Assembly (NCBI RefSeq): GCF_901000735.1
Contig: NC_081542.1
Coordinates: forward strand, 46,230,238 to 46,294,237
Direction: 5' to 3'
Length of the DNA stretch: 64,000 nucleotides
DNA from: Corylus avellana
Taxonomy: Eukaryota; Streptophyta; Magnoliopsida; Fagales; Betulaceae
The position numbers were made by a program, and so were the translations under genes. Positions 34,199 to 46,215 of this stretch are shown piece by piece; the first letter of the stretch is position 1; each line of letters opens with the position of its first letter. The notes under the pieces were generated by a model, which was not told the DNA's origin, did no database searches, and saw only the letters and a program-made list of their open reading frames with translations.

Positions 34199-34628
34199 CC
34201 CATCCCATATTCCCATACTCCCATCCATAAATCAAGGCTCAGCTTTCAATTAAAAAAAAAAAAAACAAGAAAAAAGTCTATTAAAAGTCAAGGTCTCTCA
34301 GACAGTCAGACGTGTCCCATTCGTACGTTTTGAATTAGTAAAACGATTGTTTTGCCAAAAGCTCAAACGGTGCGTTTTTTGTAAAAAAAATAAAATACGT
34401 AAATGGTCGACTTCAACCTCTATGTCTCACTTAATTATATATGAAGATGATAAAATCTGAATAATTGCATTAGAAAATGCATTCATTGCCTGTTGAAAAA
34501 TTGGCTCATAATAGTCAAAAAGGAAAGGCTTTGTCTCTTTGTCAAACTATCTCCAAATACACCGTACGAAGACTTCTCAAACAATGAAGTCTCTGCATCT
34601 AAAAGTTGTATCCGCACTTAACCTTGCA

Positions 34629-34745
34629 TTAACTCTTTAATTATTCCTTTTGTCAACAGAAGAAGCAGCTCCATTAACTCCTTTATTATTTCTTCACTTG
34701 TTAACAAAAGGAGCAAGCTGCATTTGTCAACAAAAGGAGTAGCCG
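34629..34745. repeat. Imperfect tandem repeat with TTGTCAACA words
   Basis: About 2.5 units of 43-50 bases sharing ATTAACTC, TTTATTATT, TTGTCAACARAAG and GGAGCARGCTGC. The repeated GTCAA adds further W-box-core words to the upstream region of CRK C. Confidence 0.65.
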
Positions 34746-34789
34746 TTGTTTTTTTGACTTCTGGTACATTATGATTATAAATATCCATT

Positions 34790-36019
34790 GGATTACCATA
34801 ACGCCTTGACTTAATTATATTTAATGTCAAGATGCAGAATAAACTTATATTTCATTATTGCTTTTTTTTTTTTATTCCCGCAACGAAAGATTTCATGTAT
34901 CTATTTATTATTATTATTATTATTTATTCCTTTTTTCCACTCACTTCTATAAATAAAGCATTGATTATACTATATCTCTAAACTGAATAGATCGACATCT
35001 TATGTATATAAATAAAATTCATTATATATAACTCTATGTTAATGTTGTTCTGTACAAACTCTAAAGATGCCAAAGACGACATTCATGCATGTTAATTTAT
35101 GGATGATATCAACAAAAGTTTGAACATATAAAATAACTGAGGACTCTTGCCGATTTCACGGGTAGTAATCTAGGCTCGCATAGGGATCCTCCTCAACCGG
35201 CTAACAATATGTTGGGCAAATCTTAGGAAAAGCTCCTCCTTGAAAGGGTCAAATACGTACGGTCTTGCATCATTGCCCCAAATACGAAGGTCGCCTCATA
35301 TGACGTGGAAAAAGTGGCAATACAGGAAATTGAATGAGAGTGGATGAAATTTATTTCTTGCAACTTTCTTCCTCCTTTTTATTTTTTTTTCCATTTTTTC
35401 TCCCTTCTTTTCTGTTGCTAATTACTCCCTACCAGATTCCCATGGTTTAAAAAATTTATGTAAATAAAACTTGTGACATGATGAAGAAATTCGTGTTTTG
35501 GACGCAATGTCGACAGTGATGTTTCTGTTTTTCCACAACCACTTATGTGTATATCAATTGCAGAATGATTAGATGTTTTGAATGAGTCATGAAAAAACAA
35601 TTAATGGCCCACACCTGCAGACACCGCCCCCCGGCCCCGGTGAAGCTAGTCAGTCAACGTAGAAATTAATTAAGCAGAAAGTGTACAGAAGCATATGCAG
35701 GTAGGATCAAAAAATAATCAAGAGACAGGAATATTTCATATTTGGCAGCACTTTAGAGATCAATATAAATGTGAGGAAATCGGCTACAAACCAAATTAAA
35801 CCAATTTTTTTTTTAAAAAAAAAAAGAGGTGTTAGGGCATTACAACTTCTATTGCAAAGTTACTTATTATCTGATTTGACAGTTTATAATTAGTAAAAAT
35901 AATTAAACAAACTTAATTATTTTGAAAATTATAAATTATTAGGTTGATTTGTAAATGATGTACTATGAGTTGTACAGCTCTTAACATGTTCTTCAAAAAG
36001 GAAACTAGTGAGAGTCGTT
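34790..36019 (+). repeat. CRK upstream spacer, copy I
   Basis: Shares long stretches with 43000-45845 (inverted), 56848-58370 (same orientation) and part of 62400-62890 (inverted). Landmarks are GGCTTGAC-type sequence near 34803, TTGTTCTGTACAAACTC (35045), CTCATATGACGTGG (35296), GCCCACACCTG (35607) and GAGGAAATCGGCTACAAACC (35773). In copies II and III the same module leads into a CRK start, so this copy marks a CRK gene that has lost its coding part. Confidence 0.8.
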
Positions 36020-36093
36020 AGACCTCGACTTAGAATTTGTTTATGATCCCGTTTAAAAAATAGAATTTTTAAATCAAAAAGAATCTTTGGACT
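36020..36093. mobile_element. Truncated MITE fragment
   Basis: Matches the left part of the intron-1 MITE of CRK B (26957-27025): TTTAAAAAATAGAATTTTTA and AATCAAAAAGA. It stops abruptly at 36093, where the broken reading frame of the next feature begins, so it marks a rearrangement junction. Confidence 0.6.
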
Positions 36094-36282
36094 AAAACTT
36101 CAGGAGAACGTGGAGCACGTGCACGTGGCAGATGAAGCGCGGATGGCCTTGCGGAAGAGGGTGAGGTCGGCGAGGTCATCGGAGAAGGGCGTCGGAGGGA
36201 TCATTTGAGAGCCGAAGACGAAGAGAAGCGGTAAGGACAGAAACAGAGCAAAACAGAGGACAAATGGGGTGGATGAAAACAT
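36094..36282 (-). pseudogene. N-terminal fragment with signal anchor, possibly GT14 (Core-2/I-branching) type
   Basis: An ATG at 36282 opens a frame beginning with a strong hydrophobic signal or anchor segment (LCFALFLSLPLLFVF). PPTPFSDDLADLTLFRKAI follows, and the frame then runs into the truncated MITE and ends after 60 residues. The pattern of a membrane anchor followed by DDL-DL-LFR-A is reminiscent of the start of plant Core-2/I-branching (GT14-like) glycosyltransferases, which are Golgi type II membrane proteins. None of the catalytic region is present, so the family call is tentative. Upstream sequence to about 36480 looks like a leader. Confidence 0.4.
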
Positions 36283-36803
36283 GTTTGTTTGTGGAGAAAG
36301 AAAAACAAAAATTTTGGATTTTTTTATCAGAAAAAAAAGGGGTTCTTAGAGTACAGCGGTGTTCATGAGAGTGTTGAGTGGAATCTGATGAGGATGATGA
36401 AGATATGGGAGAGAAAATATTGGAAAGAAAAAGAAGAAATAGGATAAAGATAAGAGTTGAAAAAATGCAGGGAAAAATATAAAATGCAGTACGGTGTCGT
36501 TTGAAGGGATTTCTTAAAATTTATTTATTTATTTTTAAAAGGGCATTTTAGTCACTTAACATTGCCAGAACGATGTCATATTGCATTTTTCATCCTATTT
36601 GACGGTGATGATTAACGGAGTGGCTAAATTGCAACTAGTTAGTAGTTTAAGAGGCTACTTTATTACGTTTTGAATATTAGAAGGCTAAATTGAAAATGAC
36701 TAGTAATTTAGAGAACCATTTTATATTTTTCTCAAAAAAAATAATAAATTTAATCATTCAATTAATATTGGAACCTGAATCAAAGTTAGCTAAGGCCTGA
36801 GAG

Positions 36804-36847
<44 letters not shown>

Positions 36848-37065
36848 AGAGAATAGAATTTTCTTTGCATTTTACATTTTTTTGTTTTGCTAATAGATTG
36901 GCATCTTGTGATGTTGATATATATTTTGAAAGTGCTTGACTCATTCTTACACCCAACTTGCAGGTTCTATACATGCAGTTTCATATATTTACTTTCTTCT
37001 TATACGTACGTAATTAATTAGTTTCTACGTACATTGATCTAGATTATCGGGTTAGGGCATACCTT
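36283..37065. other. Intergenic with microsatellite and MITE-like debris
   Basis: A compound (TA)n(GT)n microsatellite lies at 36804-36847. 36480-36760 resembles an eroded inverted-repeat element (GGGCATTTTAGTCACTTAACATT and related words). No gene was seen. Confidence 0.5.
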
Positions 37066-37456
37066 TTAGAGAAAAGTACATATACTTTTTCAACTTACTT
37101 AATTGTTAATGTCCCCTCAAACTATCAATGGTGTAAATAAAAATCTAAAAATAAACAAAAAATAATGAAAAATAAGGGGGCCATTTGAACCTTTTTTTTC
37201 GTTTTCTTATTATTATTATTATTTAAAAAAAAAAAAAACAGCTCATTTTTCTTTCTTGTTTTTATTTTATTTTTGTTTTTAAGGATATTTTGTCTTATTA
37301 AAAAAATTTAAAGTCATTTTTGTCTTTGTTGGCCTTTGGGGAGACATTTGTATTGTTTTGGTAATTTATGAGGGACATTGACACAATTGGTAGTTTCAAA
37401 AAACCATTAACAATTGAGTGATAGTTTGAGAAGGGTATGTGTATTATTTCCTACCT
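37066..37456. mobile_element. MITE, about 390 bp
   Basis: The left end (AAGTACATATACTTTTTCAA, then AATTGTTAATG) pairs in inverted orientation with the right end (CATTAACAATTGAGTGATAG, then GAGAAGGGTATGTGTATTA). The interior is AT-rich and non-coding. Confidence 0.65.
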
Positions 37457-38086
37457 TTTATTTCATGACTAATTAATAACATCTAAATGCATCGATCAAG
37501 ACATGAGTGGTTGTTTGTTTTACAGAAAAATCAAAGAAATCAACTGATAATCCCTTCGGGAATCATTCATTGCATGCCAAACACGAATTTCTACATTCAT
37601 GTCATTATTGATTAGATTAAATTATCCTAAATAAAAGAATTTTATTAGATTACATTACCCTAAATAATTGGATTTGATTACATTACATCATCCTAAATAA
37701 AGGGATTTGATTAGATTTGAATAGATTCAAGAACCTTGAATCAACTTTTGCACTAATTTAACCCTAAACTTAAATCTTACAATCAAACTTGTTTTGAAAC
37801 TTAATTTGCCAACATTAGAAAATTAGCACCCTCAACTCTCAAATAAAAAGGCAACAACATAACATTTTCCTCTAAAAATATGAGGAAAATAGGAATAAAG
37901 ATCCCCATCAAATGTAAGATAATGAGGAATGTGGGGCCTATGTGTCCAAACAGATCTCAATCATCTCACCCACTTGTTGGGACAAGTTTTTCTCATAGAG
38001 GCTCTCTCATATTTGCTGCCCGAATTGTTTGAGCAAATTATATAGGATTTAGATGTGGAATACATGCCACTAAAAAATCGGTGTTT
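37457..38086. other. Intergenic up to gap 2
   Basis: Contains three loosely repeated ATCCTAAATAAA-GGATTTGATTAGATT units at about 37610-37730, LTR-like in style. No coding frame was recognised. Confidence 0.4.
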
Positions 38087-38186
38087 NNNNNNNNNNNNNN
38101 NNNNNNNNNNNNNNNNNNNNNNNNNNNNNNNNNNNNNNNNNNNNNNNNNNNNNNNNNNNNNNNNNNNNNNNNNNNNNNNNNNNNNN
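38087..38186. other. Assembly gap (100 N)
   Basis: Exactly 100 N, about 80 bases downstream of the CRK D stop codon, so the CRK D 3' flank is not fully represented. Confidence 0.99.
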
Positions 38187-38265
38187 AATTTAATGAAGAA
38201 ATGAAACAATATATAATTAATAACAACATAGTGCATCTTCTTACATAGAGAAATCTTGGTATATT

Positions 38266-41200
38266 TTAGCGAGGATATAGCTCAGTAATTGAAGCCTCAT
38301 TTACCGAGGCTTCGACAGAGCTGCTTCCAGATTGATTTGGCCGTATTGCCGTAATATTCTGCTCCCTTTGAGACGACATGTCTAATATACTGCTCCTACC
38401 CATAAGAAATGCAGGTTTTTTTGGTATTGAAAGAGTGACAGAGTTGCTATTAAGCATAAGAAGCACTGAAGCCATTGTTGGCCTGTCAGCTATATTTTCT
38501 TCAACACAAAGTAACCCAATGTGGATGCATCTGAGTATTTCAGTTGTTGAACCGCCCCTCAATATGGGATCTACAAGATTTAAAGATGTCCCTTGCCTCC
38601 AATTTTTCCATGCCTGCAAGATAATTGTGTGGGCAGATATATCAAAGAGAATATAGTTTATTTTGTCAATAGCATATGCCACTTTTGAGGCAGAAAAGAA
38701 ATTTGCGCAAAGATAATTGTACTTACATAGCTTAAAAGGCCTTCTTCACTCTCTCCCTTTCGAAAAGAATTGATTTTTGCCCCACTCACAATTTCTAGAA
38801 CTAAAACACCAAAACTAAAGACATCGGATTTCACTGAAAAGCATCCATGCATTACATATTCTGGTGGCATATATCCACTACATAAAACACCAACAAAATT
38901 AGTTAAATTTGAATGATAATATAGATTTTCTCATATTTATATTTTAAAATTTCTTCAATTTCATCTTATTTATGGGAGATGGATTCAACAGCTTCTACCT
39001 TGTTTTTATAAAGTAGACATTAGTGTTACTAACACATATATTGCATGCTATTTATGATTTTTTAGCTCTAACCTACATGGATATACTTACTAGGTCCCAA
39101 TAATTTGATTTGTACTGTCTTGAGTTTGATCTAGCACAAACAATTTTGCTGTGCCAAAATCTGAAATCTTAGGATTCATATCTGCATCTAATAAAATGTT
39201 ACTAGGTTTTAGATCGCGATGAATAATACGAAGTTGAGAATCTTCATGAAGGTAAAGAAGTCCTCGAGCAACGCCTCGTATAATTTTATAGCGCCTTTCC
39301 CAATCCAAAAGTGCACGCTTGATTGGATCTACATATTCATGCAAGAATATGATTTTGTTAAACCAGTATATGTGGTGGACTAGACAATTGAATTTGAAAA
39401 TTACCATGAATGCATTCTAACATTTAAGTAAAAGTGCACCATACCAAATATGAATTTGTCGAGGCTTCCATTAAGCAAAAACTCATAGATTAGAATCCTT
39501 TCACTTCCTTCCAAGCAAAATCCTTTGAGCCTTACCAAATTCCGATGTTGAAGCCTAGCTACTAACACAACTTCATTCTTAAATTCTAAATTTCCTTGTC
39601 CAGAAGGTTTGAGCAATCTCTTTACAGCTATTTCATTTCCATTTGGGAGTCTACCCTGAACAATGGATATATATAGCATTTGTAAACCTCAAGTTTATAA
39701 CGTTTGATTTAAACTATTGTGACTAACAAAAATGATACACTTATCTAATCAATAATGCCACATCACCTTGTAGACAGCACCAAATCCACCTTGTCCAAGT
39801 TTATTTTCATTTGAAAAGTTATCTGTAGCAACTTTAATTGTGCCAAAGTCGAATTGCAACGATTCAACACTACTAATTTCATCCACGGCTTCACCTAAAA
39901 CAAGTCAATACACACGAATTAGATTAACATATTGCCTAAAGAAAACGAAGGCAAATGCTATTATATATGTGCATATAATTAACAATCTGGGGATGTGTGA
40001 TACTAGACAACATATTGAATATTTTAATTAAAATAGGAGTAAATTATGGGAATTAGAATTCAAACTCATAGCCTCGTGACATTAATCTGTTCTGATACAA
40101 TGTTAAATCACAAATTATTCAAAAAGTTAAATTGTTAAAAAGAGCTGAATTTAATTATTTAATTAATACTTTAACAAAACTTACATAGACTATTCAGCTT
40201 TTAATTAGCTACCATAACATCTAGAATTACTAATTTAACAACTGATGGCAGGATTCTATTTTATAACAATCTCTAAATTATGTCATGTTTTATGTAGAAC
40301 TATTAAAATATTAATTATATTATTAAATTTATTATTTTTCATCAACTTAAACTTTTAGGATAAATGCTAATTTAATATGACATCAAAATCGAAGTTCTAA
40401 GTTTGAACTTCAAGTCTACAATTTATTTCAATTAAAATAGTCCATATGTACATACAATTTATTTCTCTCCGTGTTTTCTAGTCTCAAGCATGAAATGGTA
40501 TTAAAATATTAGTTAAATTATTAAATTCATCATTTTTTTTAAAATGCTTAAGCGTTTTGAATAAATGACGATACAAGAAGAATGGTTACATGAAAAGTTA
40601 TTCTTGAAAAAGCAGTAATCATTTTCAGCAATATTGCTTAGTACTTTAAGAAGCAGATACACACCACAAACTGTCTGAACATGGTTTTTTTTGTTTTTTT
40701 TGGTAGTTATAATTAAAAAGGATATCCTTCACAACAATGAAAGATAAACCATTTTCTGACTTACTTTCAACTTTCTCCCCTGCCTTCCTCACTCTTGAAT
40801 AGAAGAAGCATATGTAGATGCCGATGCAGATAATTAGTACAACAGAAACAACAGTGGGCACGACTATAACAATTGCAGATGGAGATTTGCTACTTTTCTT
40901 TCCTGCAAACACCATGAAATCGAACAATTTGTGCAGGTAATTAAAGAGGGGCAAACTAAAAACAGCTTATCAACAAAAATAACTTAGATGCGAGTCACGA
41001 CTTTTCACAATGTTATTTGTTATGCTTATAGCATAACATGATCAGTGCCTTTTCGAACTTGAAATTTTTAAATGGTGGAAGAGGAGATATTGGTCCGGAC
41101 CTCAGCCGCGGATCGGAGCTAGAAATTTTTCTCAGAAGGGTCCAAATGAATGAAATATATATTAAGATAGGGAGTTACATCATGAATAAAAAATCTATTA

Positions 41201-42881
41201 AAATTGAAGATTAAATTAATATATAAAAAATGAAATTAGTATCCATTTAATATTAACAAAAAAAGAAGAAGAAGAAAAACACACATCTTTACATATAATT
41301 AGTTAACTAAACTATATTTATTTATGTTATGAATGTATATGTGTTGAGTCTTACATTAAAAAAAAAAAACAAAAAGTATTGAATTTTTCTCTCTCTCTCT
41401 ATATATATATTCTAATTAAAAATACAAGTGAGAGAGACCATAACGAATATTTTACCTAACGCCAGTCTACTGATAACGAACAACAAGAAAAGTCTAAACA
41501 TATATATGTGTGTAAGTATCTTTACGTGTAGGAAAAGGTAAAGGTGCAATAATGGTGGGGGCACTAGTTGGAAAAATGTTGAGATGCAGACAGGACAGGA
41601 GGGGCAATTTTTCCTTCAAGCTAGCTACGAAAACCACACCGATCGAAGACCCAAAAGAGGTGATCACCTTCCACGAGCTTTGCAAGTGGCCGGAAGGCAA
41701 ATATTAATGCATTTCTTTGGGTTACGAGGCAAGAGGTTATGATAAATATGGTTGAATTCAAAACAATTCGAATACAATTATCCAGATTAATTTCATCATC
41801 TTAATATATAATTACGTGAGATATATTAATTTTATTTTTTTATATAAAAAAAAAAAAAAAAGGAACGTCGACTAAATTAAGATTGTAACCACTAAAATAA
41901 ACAAGTTTTAAACTATTTTAAGTAATAGTTAAAAAATTCCAATAATTTTATCATAAACTTAGGGAGAAAATCAAAGAACTTTATCACATGAAAATAAACA
42001 AAAAAACCAAATGAGATACTCAAACTGCTAGGGCATGAAACACCCATATTCTGTACGATACCTTGTGTAGGTGGAGGCGGTAGTACCGGTGGGGTGGATG
42101 GTGGTGGCACCGGTGATGGCGGTGGCACTGACGGTGGTGGTGCCTCATATGTAGTGTCATAGAAACCGTATATCTCAAACCTTATATCACAGCTGTGTGC
42201 CGCAAATTTCCCTCCCTGCTTTCCATTACAACATTGTGGAATATATCCTTTAACTGTATCCAGGCAGTTGCTGCATTGTAGCCGGTCCAAATCAGGAGTG
42301 CACTCCACAAGTGCATGTATCGTTTGGAACTTGGGAGCAGCCGCGCTTTCCACAGCAAACTTGCGAGTAGAATTTCCCGATGCGGCGCGGCTTATTAGTC
42401 TATCTAACAAGGGACCTAGCACTCCGTTGAACCCTTCGACGTCCGGGACATCTCCGATGTTGTACCAGGCATATATAGGGGAATCCTCCATAACACCAAG
42501 TATAGATCTGTTTGAGTATCGTAGCATACATTTATCGGGCCATGTGATTGCCTCCTTCTGGTTGGGACAATTTTTTAAGAGATCATAACTCGTCGAATTG
42601 ACACAATTACGGCATTCTTCCGGCGAAATGTCTCCTCTACAAAGTGCAATCGCGTTTACTTTGTCGGGAGTTTCTCCGGCTGAGAAATTGAAAAACCCGT
42701 AATCAATCTCGGTGTTGGAAGACATGGAGGCCAGGAGGGTGTTGAGATTTGCCCTGTAGGTACTGTTGCTGGTGTAGTTACCATTTTCATTAGAGCAGTA
42801 CTGGGCATCGGTGCGAGTAGCAGGGTGTATGAGAAAGAAGGAGAAGGAGAAGAAGAAGAAAAGTAATCTTGAACAACACAT
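38266..42881 (-). CDS. CRK copy D, complete receptor-like kinase with an extra intron
   Basis: Exons 42881-42062, 40902-40750, 39894-39767, 39655-39445, 39328-39091, 38877-38727 and 38613-38266 join in frame to 682 aa. Features are a signal peptide, DUF26 motifs C81/C90/C93 and C194/C203/C206, a [14 protein letters not shown] stalk, a transmembrane helix, [27 protein letters not shown] and GYMPPEY. The exon that is single in copies A, B and C (281-290 nt) is split here by an 855-bp insertion. Splicing AATG|gt to ag|GTGAAG restores exactly 281 nt and the frame ([12 protein letters not shown]). If that splice is used, the gene is intact; if not, it is a pseudogene. The kinase is more diverged from A-C than they are from each other. 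Confidence 0.85.
39895..40749 (-). other. Apparent recently gained intron in CRK D
   Basis: 855 AT-rich bases interrupt the transmembrane exon between SKSEN and GEAVD. The acceptor word TTGTTTTAG at its end also occurs as coding sequence at the same place in copy A (GAAATTGTTTTAGATC) and similarly in C (TTGTTTCAG). This suggests that the insertion recruited an existing exon word as its 3' splice site. No transposon ends were recognised. Confidence 0.65.
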
Positions 42882-43643
42882 CTTGTGTATGTTGGAAAGA
42901 TTCTCATCTCGGAACCCATACTAATAAAAAATCATTCCATTGATTTTCATTGAGAAAAAGGAGTAATTGGTCATTATTTTAGTGGTTCAGATATATGAGG
43001 TGACTTTTCAACCCCATGCATTAAGTCAAGGTCTCACGACTCTCACTAGTTTTCTTTTTGGAAAACGCGTGAGGCTGTATAACTCATACTACAATCATTT
43101 ACTAATTAGTAATTTATAATTTGCAAAATAATTAAGAAAAAAAATGATAGATTATATTTTTTTGTTTAATTATTTTTACTAATTTTAGTGTAGCAATTTT
43201 TTTCTACCCTAACACCTTTTTTTTCTTTTATTTTCCAAATTGGTTTAATTTGGTTTGTAGCCGATTTCCTCGCATTTATATATATTGATCTCTCTATATA
43301 TTTAGTCTCTTGATTATTTATTCATCCTACCTGCATGCTTCTGTACACTTTCTGCTTAATTAATTTCTACGTTGACTAGCTTTACCGGGGGCGGTGTCAG
43401 GTGTGGGCCATTCCTTGCTTTTCATGACTGATTCAAAACATCTAATCAGACTGCCCGGCAATTGATATACACATAGTGGTTGTGGACAAACAGGAAGCCA
43501 AAACGAAAAATCCTTCGTGGTCGTGGGAACACAACAACATCACTGTCGTTGCGTGCAAAACACGAATTTTCTTCATCATGTCACAAGTTCAAGAGCGAAT
43601 TAGCGACAGAAAAGAAGGGGAGGGGGGAATGGAAAAAGAAAAT

Positions 43644-44512
43644 GATTAAATACTAAATATCCATTGGGGTTTAGTAACTTTATTTTTATCTTTTTGGGGT
43701 TTTATTTTTATCACAGGACCTCCTTAGATTTTGATAAAAGACCAAGTTAGTCCATCCGTTAGTTGACCGTTATGACTGACACGTGAACCAATCAAATGTT
43801 GACACGTGGCACCAATTTAATTTTTTTTTAATTAAAGAAAAATGTTTTTTTTAAAAAAAAAAAACAAAAAAAAAAAAAAAAACAATTGGGGGTGGCTCTT
43901 GGCCATTTTAGAGTGTCGGCCCTGCTGTCTCAGGGTGTAGAGCCACCCAAGTGGCCGGGATGGGGTGCCTGGGGTGGCTGAGCCCACACACTGCCCAGGC
44001 TCAGTACCCTTCACCCATTGGCCAGTGTGAAACCCACCCAGACTCCCCAGGGGTGAAACCACCAATGGAGCCTTGGGGTGGGGTTCGACCACTGGCTCAT
44101 GGGGAATTGGCTGTTCCTGAGTGAAGGGTGGCCGACACCCCACTTGGAATGAGGGGTGGCGACCACTATTCTGAGAAGTGGCTGGTACCCCATCAAACTG
44201 AAATGGGGGTGGCAGGCCACCCCAGCGAGAATACCCAAATGGCCAGAGCCACCCCAATGTTTCCTTTTTTTTTTTTTTATCTTTTTTAAAAATATATATA
44301 TTTTTAATTTTTTTAAAAAAAATTTAAAAAATTAATATATGTGTCACGTGTCGACGTCTGATTGGTCCATGTGTCAGTCCTAACGGTCAACTAACGGATG
44401 GACTAATTTGGTCACTTATCAAAACTACAGGGACCTCCTATGATAAAAATGAAACCCAAGGGGGGAAAAAATAAAGTTACCAAACCCCAGGAGGGTTTGG
44501 AGTATTTAACCC
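43644..44512. mobile_element. Mutator-like MITE with GC-rich core
   Basis: Terminal inverted repeats begin GATTAAATACT on the left and GGTTAAATACT (inverted) on the right. They continue through GGGGTTTAGTAACTTTATTT and a long paired region with CCATCCGTTAGTTGACCGTT. The interior (43885-44255) is GC-rich and repeats GGGTGGC words. The flanks carry AAAGAAAA-type 8-9 bp direct repeats, and spacer copy III is an empty site. Open frames inside are by-products of composition. Confidence 0.75.
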
Positions 44513-45087
44513 AAAAGAAAAAGGAGGAAGACAGTTGCAAGAGGCTGCTATTAGTATTAATGAACTTCATCCACTCCTCCCATTCAATTTCCTGGTATTG
44601 CCCCTTCTTCCACGTCATATGAGGCCGCTTGCTTGGGGCAAGAAGGAGCTTTTCCGAGTATTTGCCTAGCATATTAGCCACACAAATAATGGTTGAATTT
44701 AAAACATTTACTTTAATATTATGTTATATTATCATTTATTTTAAAATTTAAGCCGATAAAAAAATAATAAATTTAATAATTTATTTAATATTGTAATAGA
44801 AATCAAAGTTGGCAGATCATAAAGCGTGTGTATTTCTGTGAATTTTCTTTGCTTTTTACATTTTTTGTGTTTCGTTCATCTATTGGCACGTTGATATATA
44901 TGTAAAATTGTGAATTTTACAAATATTGTTGAAGAGGGTGGTTGAGGACAATCCCTATGCAAGCTTAAATTACTACCCGTGAATTCGATCGGCAAGAGTC
45001 CTCAATTATTTTAGATGTTCAGGCTTTTGTTGATATCATCCATAAACATGAATGTCGTCCTTAGCATCTTTAGAGTTTGTACAGAAC

Positions 45088-45614
45088 TGATGCAGCGTGA
45101 TTTAGTGGGCTACAATGAAGAACACTAATAAGCAGCAGATAAATAACTCCAGATCTTGATTCTATCAAAGATCTAAGAATTCTTCTTGACAAAACTAGAT
45201 ACTCTCTAAGTTTTGAAGGAAAAGAGGAATAAACTCAACTTTTAGTATTCTCATTAATCAAAATCAATAATAAACAACAACTATTTTCTCTGAAGGCTAT
45301 AAGCATATATTTATAGCAAAAAACCCTAAACATAATAAAATATGACATAAATACCCCCCTAAAACCCTAAACTTAATAAAATAACTAAATATCGACTCCC
45401 AAAACCCTAATTCTACTAAAACAAGGAAATAAAGACAGTTTAATCTAATTAAAACGCGGAATATAACATAATCAGCTCCGTGTGCGATCGATCGCAGGTA
45501 CAAGTGCGATCGATCGCAGTTCCAGGGACCTGGTGCGCAAATGTTTGGAAGTACGCTCGATCGCAGGTACATGTGCGATCGATCGCACTTGCAGGAGACC
45601 TGCGATCTGCATCA
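45088..45614 (-). mobile_element. Solo LTR, 527 bp, with 5-bp target duplication
   Basis: The element starts TGATGCAG and ends CTGCATCA, so it has TG...CA ends and an 8-bp perfect terminal inverted repeat. AGAAC lies on both sides (45083-45087 and 45615-45619), and spacer copy I keeps the empty site (GTTCT at 35047-35051). On the minus strand a TATA-like CTATAAATATATGC (45316-45303) lies downstream of a cluster of TGCGATCGATCGCA palindromes (45483, 45505, 45574, plus an imperfect one at 45552). This gives the U3-R-U5 order on that strand. No internal domain remains. Confidence 0.85.
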
Positions 45615-45877
45615 AGAACAATATCAACATAGAGTTATATATAATGCATTTTATTTATATTCATAAGATGTCTATTCAGTTTAGAGATATGGTATAATGC
45701 TTTATTTATGAAAGTGAATTTGTGAAATAAAGGAAAAAAAATAATAATAAATAGATGCTTGAAATCTTTCGTTGCGGGAATCAAAGAAAAAATAGTAGTG
45801 AAATATAAGTTTATTAAGTCAAGGCGTTATGGTAATCCTTTTACAGCAATCACACAATGCAAAGTAAATGATGGATT

Positions 45878-46215
45878 CACTACAAGAATCAATTTTTTTG
45901 GTCACGGACCAGTAGTAACGTGTATATGGGGTTAACACGTTACTAAAGTATTGTAACGTGTCTCTTGTAACGTGTCTAGCGGGTTGATTGGACGTAACCA
46001 TTTGAAATTTTGTAACGTGTCAGATTCTGACATGTTACCAAATGGTAACATGTTAGAAAATAACACATTACAATTAATTTGTAACGTGTTAATTTCTGCC
46101 ACGTTCCACGTTACCAAATGTGGTAACGTGGAACAAAATGCCACGTTACCATGCGTGGTAACGTGGCAGAAAATGCCACGTTACCATGTAGTAACGTAGC
46201 AGTTTATACCACATT
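45878..46215. repeat. CACTA subterminal repeat array, left
   Basis: More than ten GTAACGTG, GTAACATG or complementary CACGTTAC words, often as inverted pairs such as CCACGTTACC...GGTAACGTGG. Such arrays are the binding platform for the TNPA-like protein in characterised CACTA elements. Confidence 0.8.

Larger units (their letters stand above)
43000..45845 (-). repeat. CRK upstream spacer, copy II (5' side of CRK D)
   Basis: Inverted relative to copies I and III and sharing the same landmarks: GGTTTGTAGCCGATTTCCTC at 43251, the GCCCACACCTG complement near 43402, and GTTTGTACAGAAC at 45076. It is split by a MITE at 43644-44512 and a solo LTR at 45088-45614. The module supplies the CRK D promoter; TTGAC-core words occur near 43010-43030. 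Confidence 0.8.

Noticed and set aside
43832..44257. 141-codon open frame rich in Gly, Pro and Trp
   Set aside because: It lies inside the GC-rich core of a MITE whose ends and empty site are visible; composition explains the frame.
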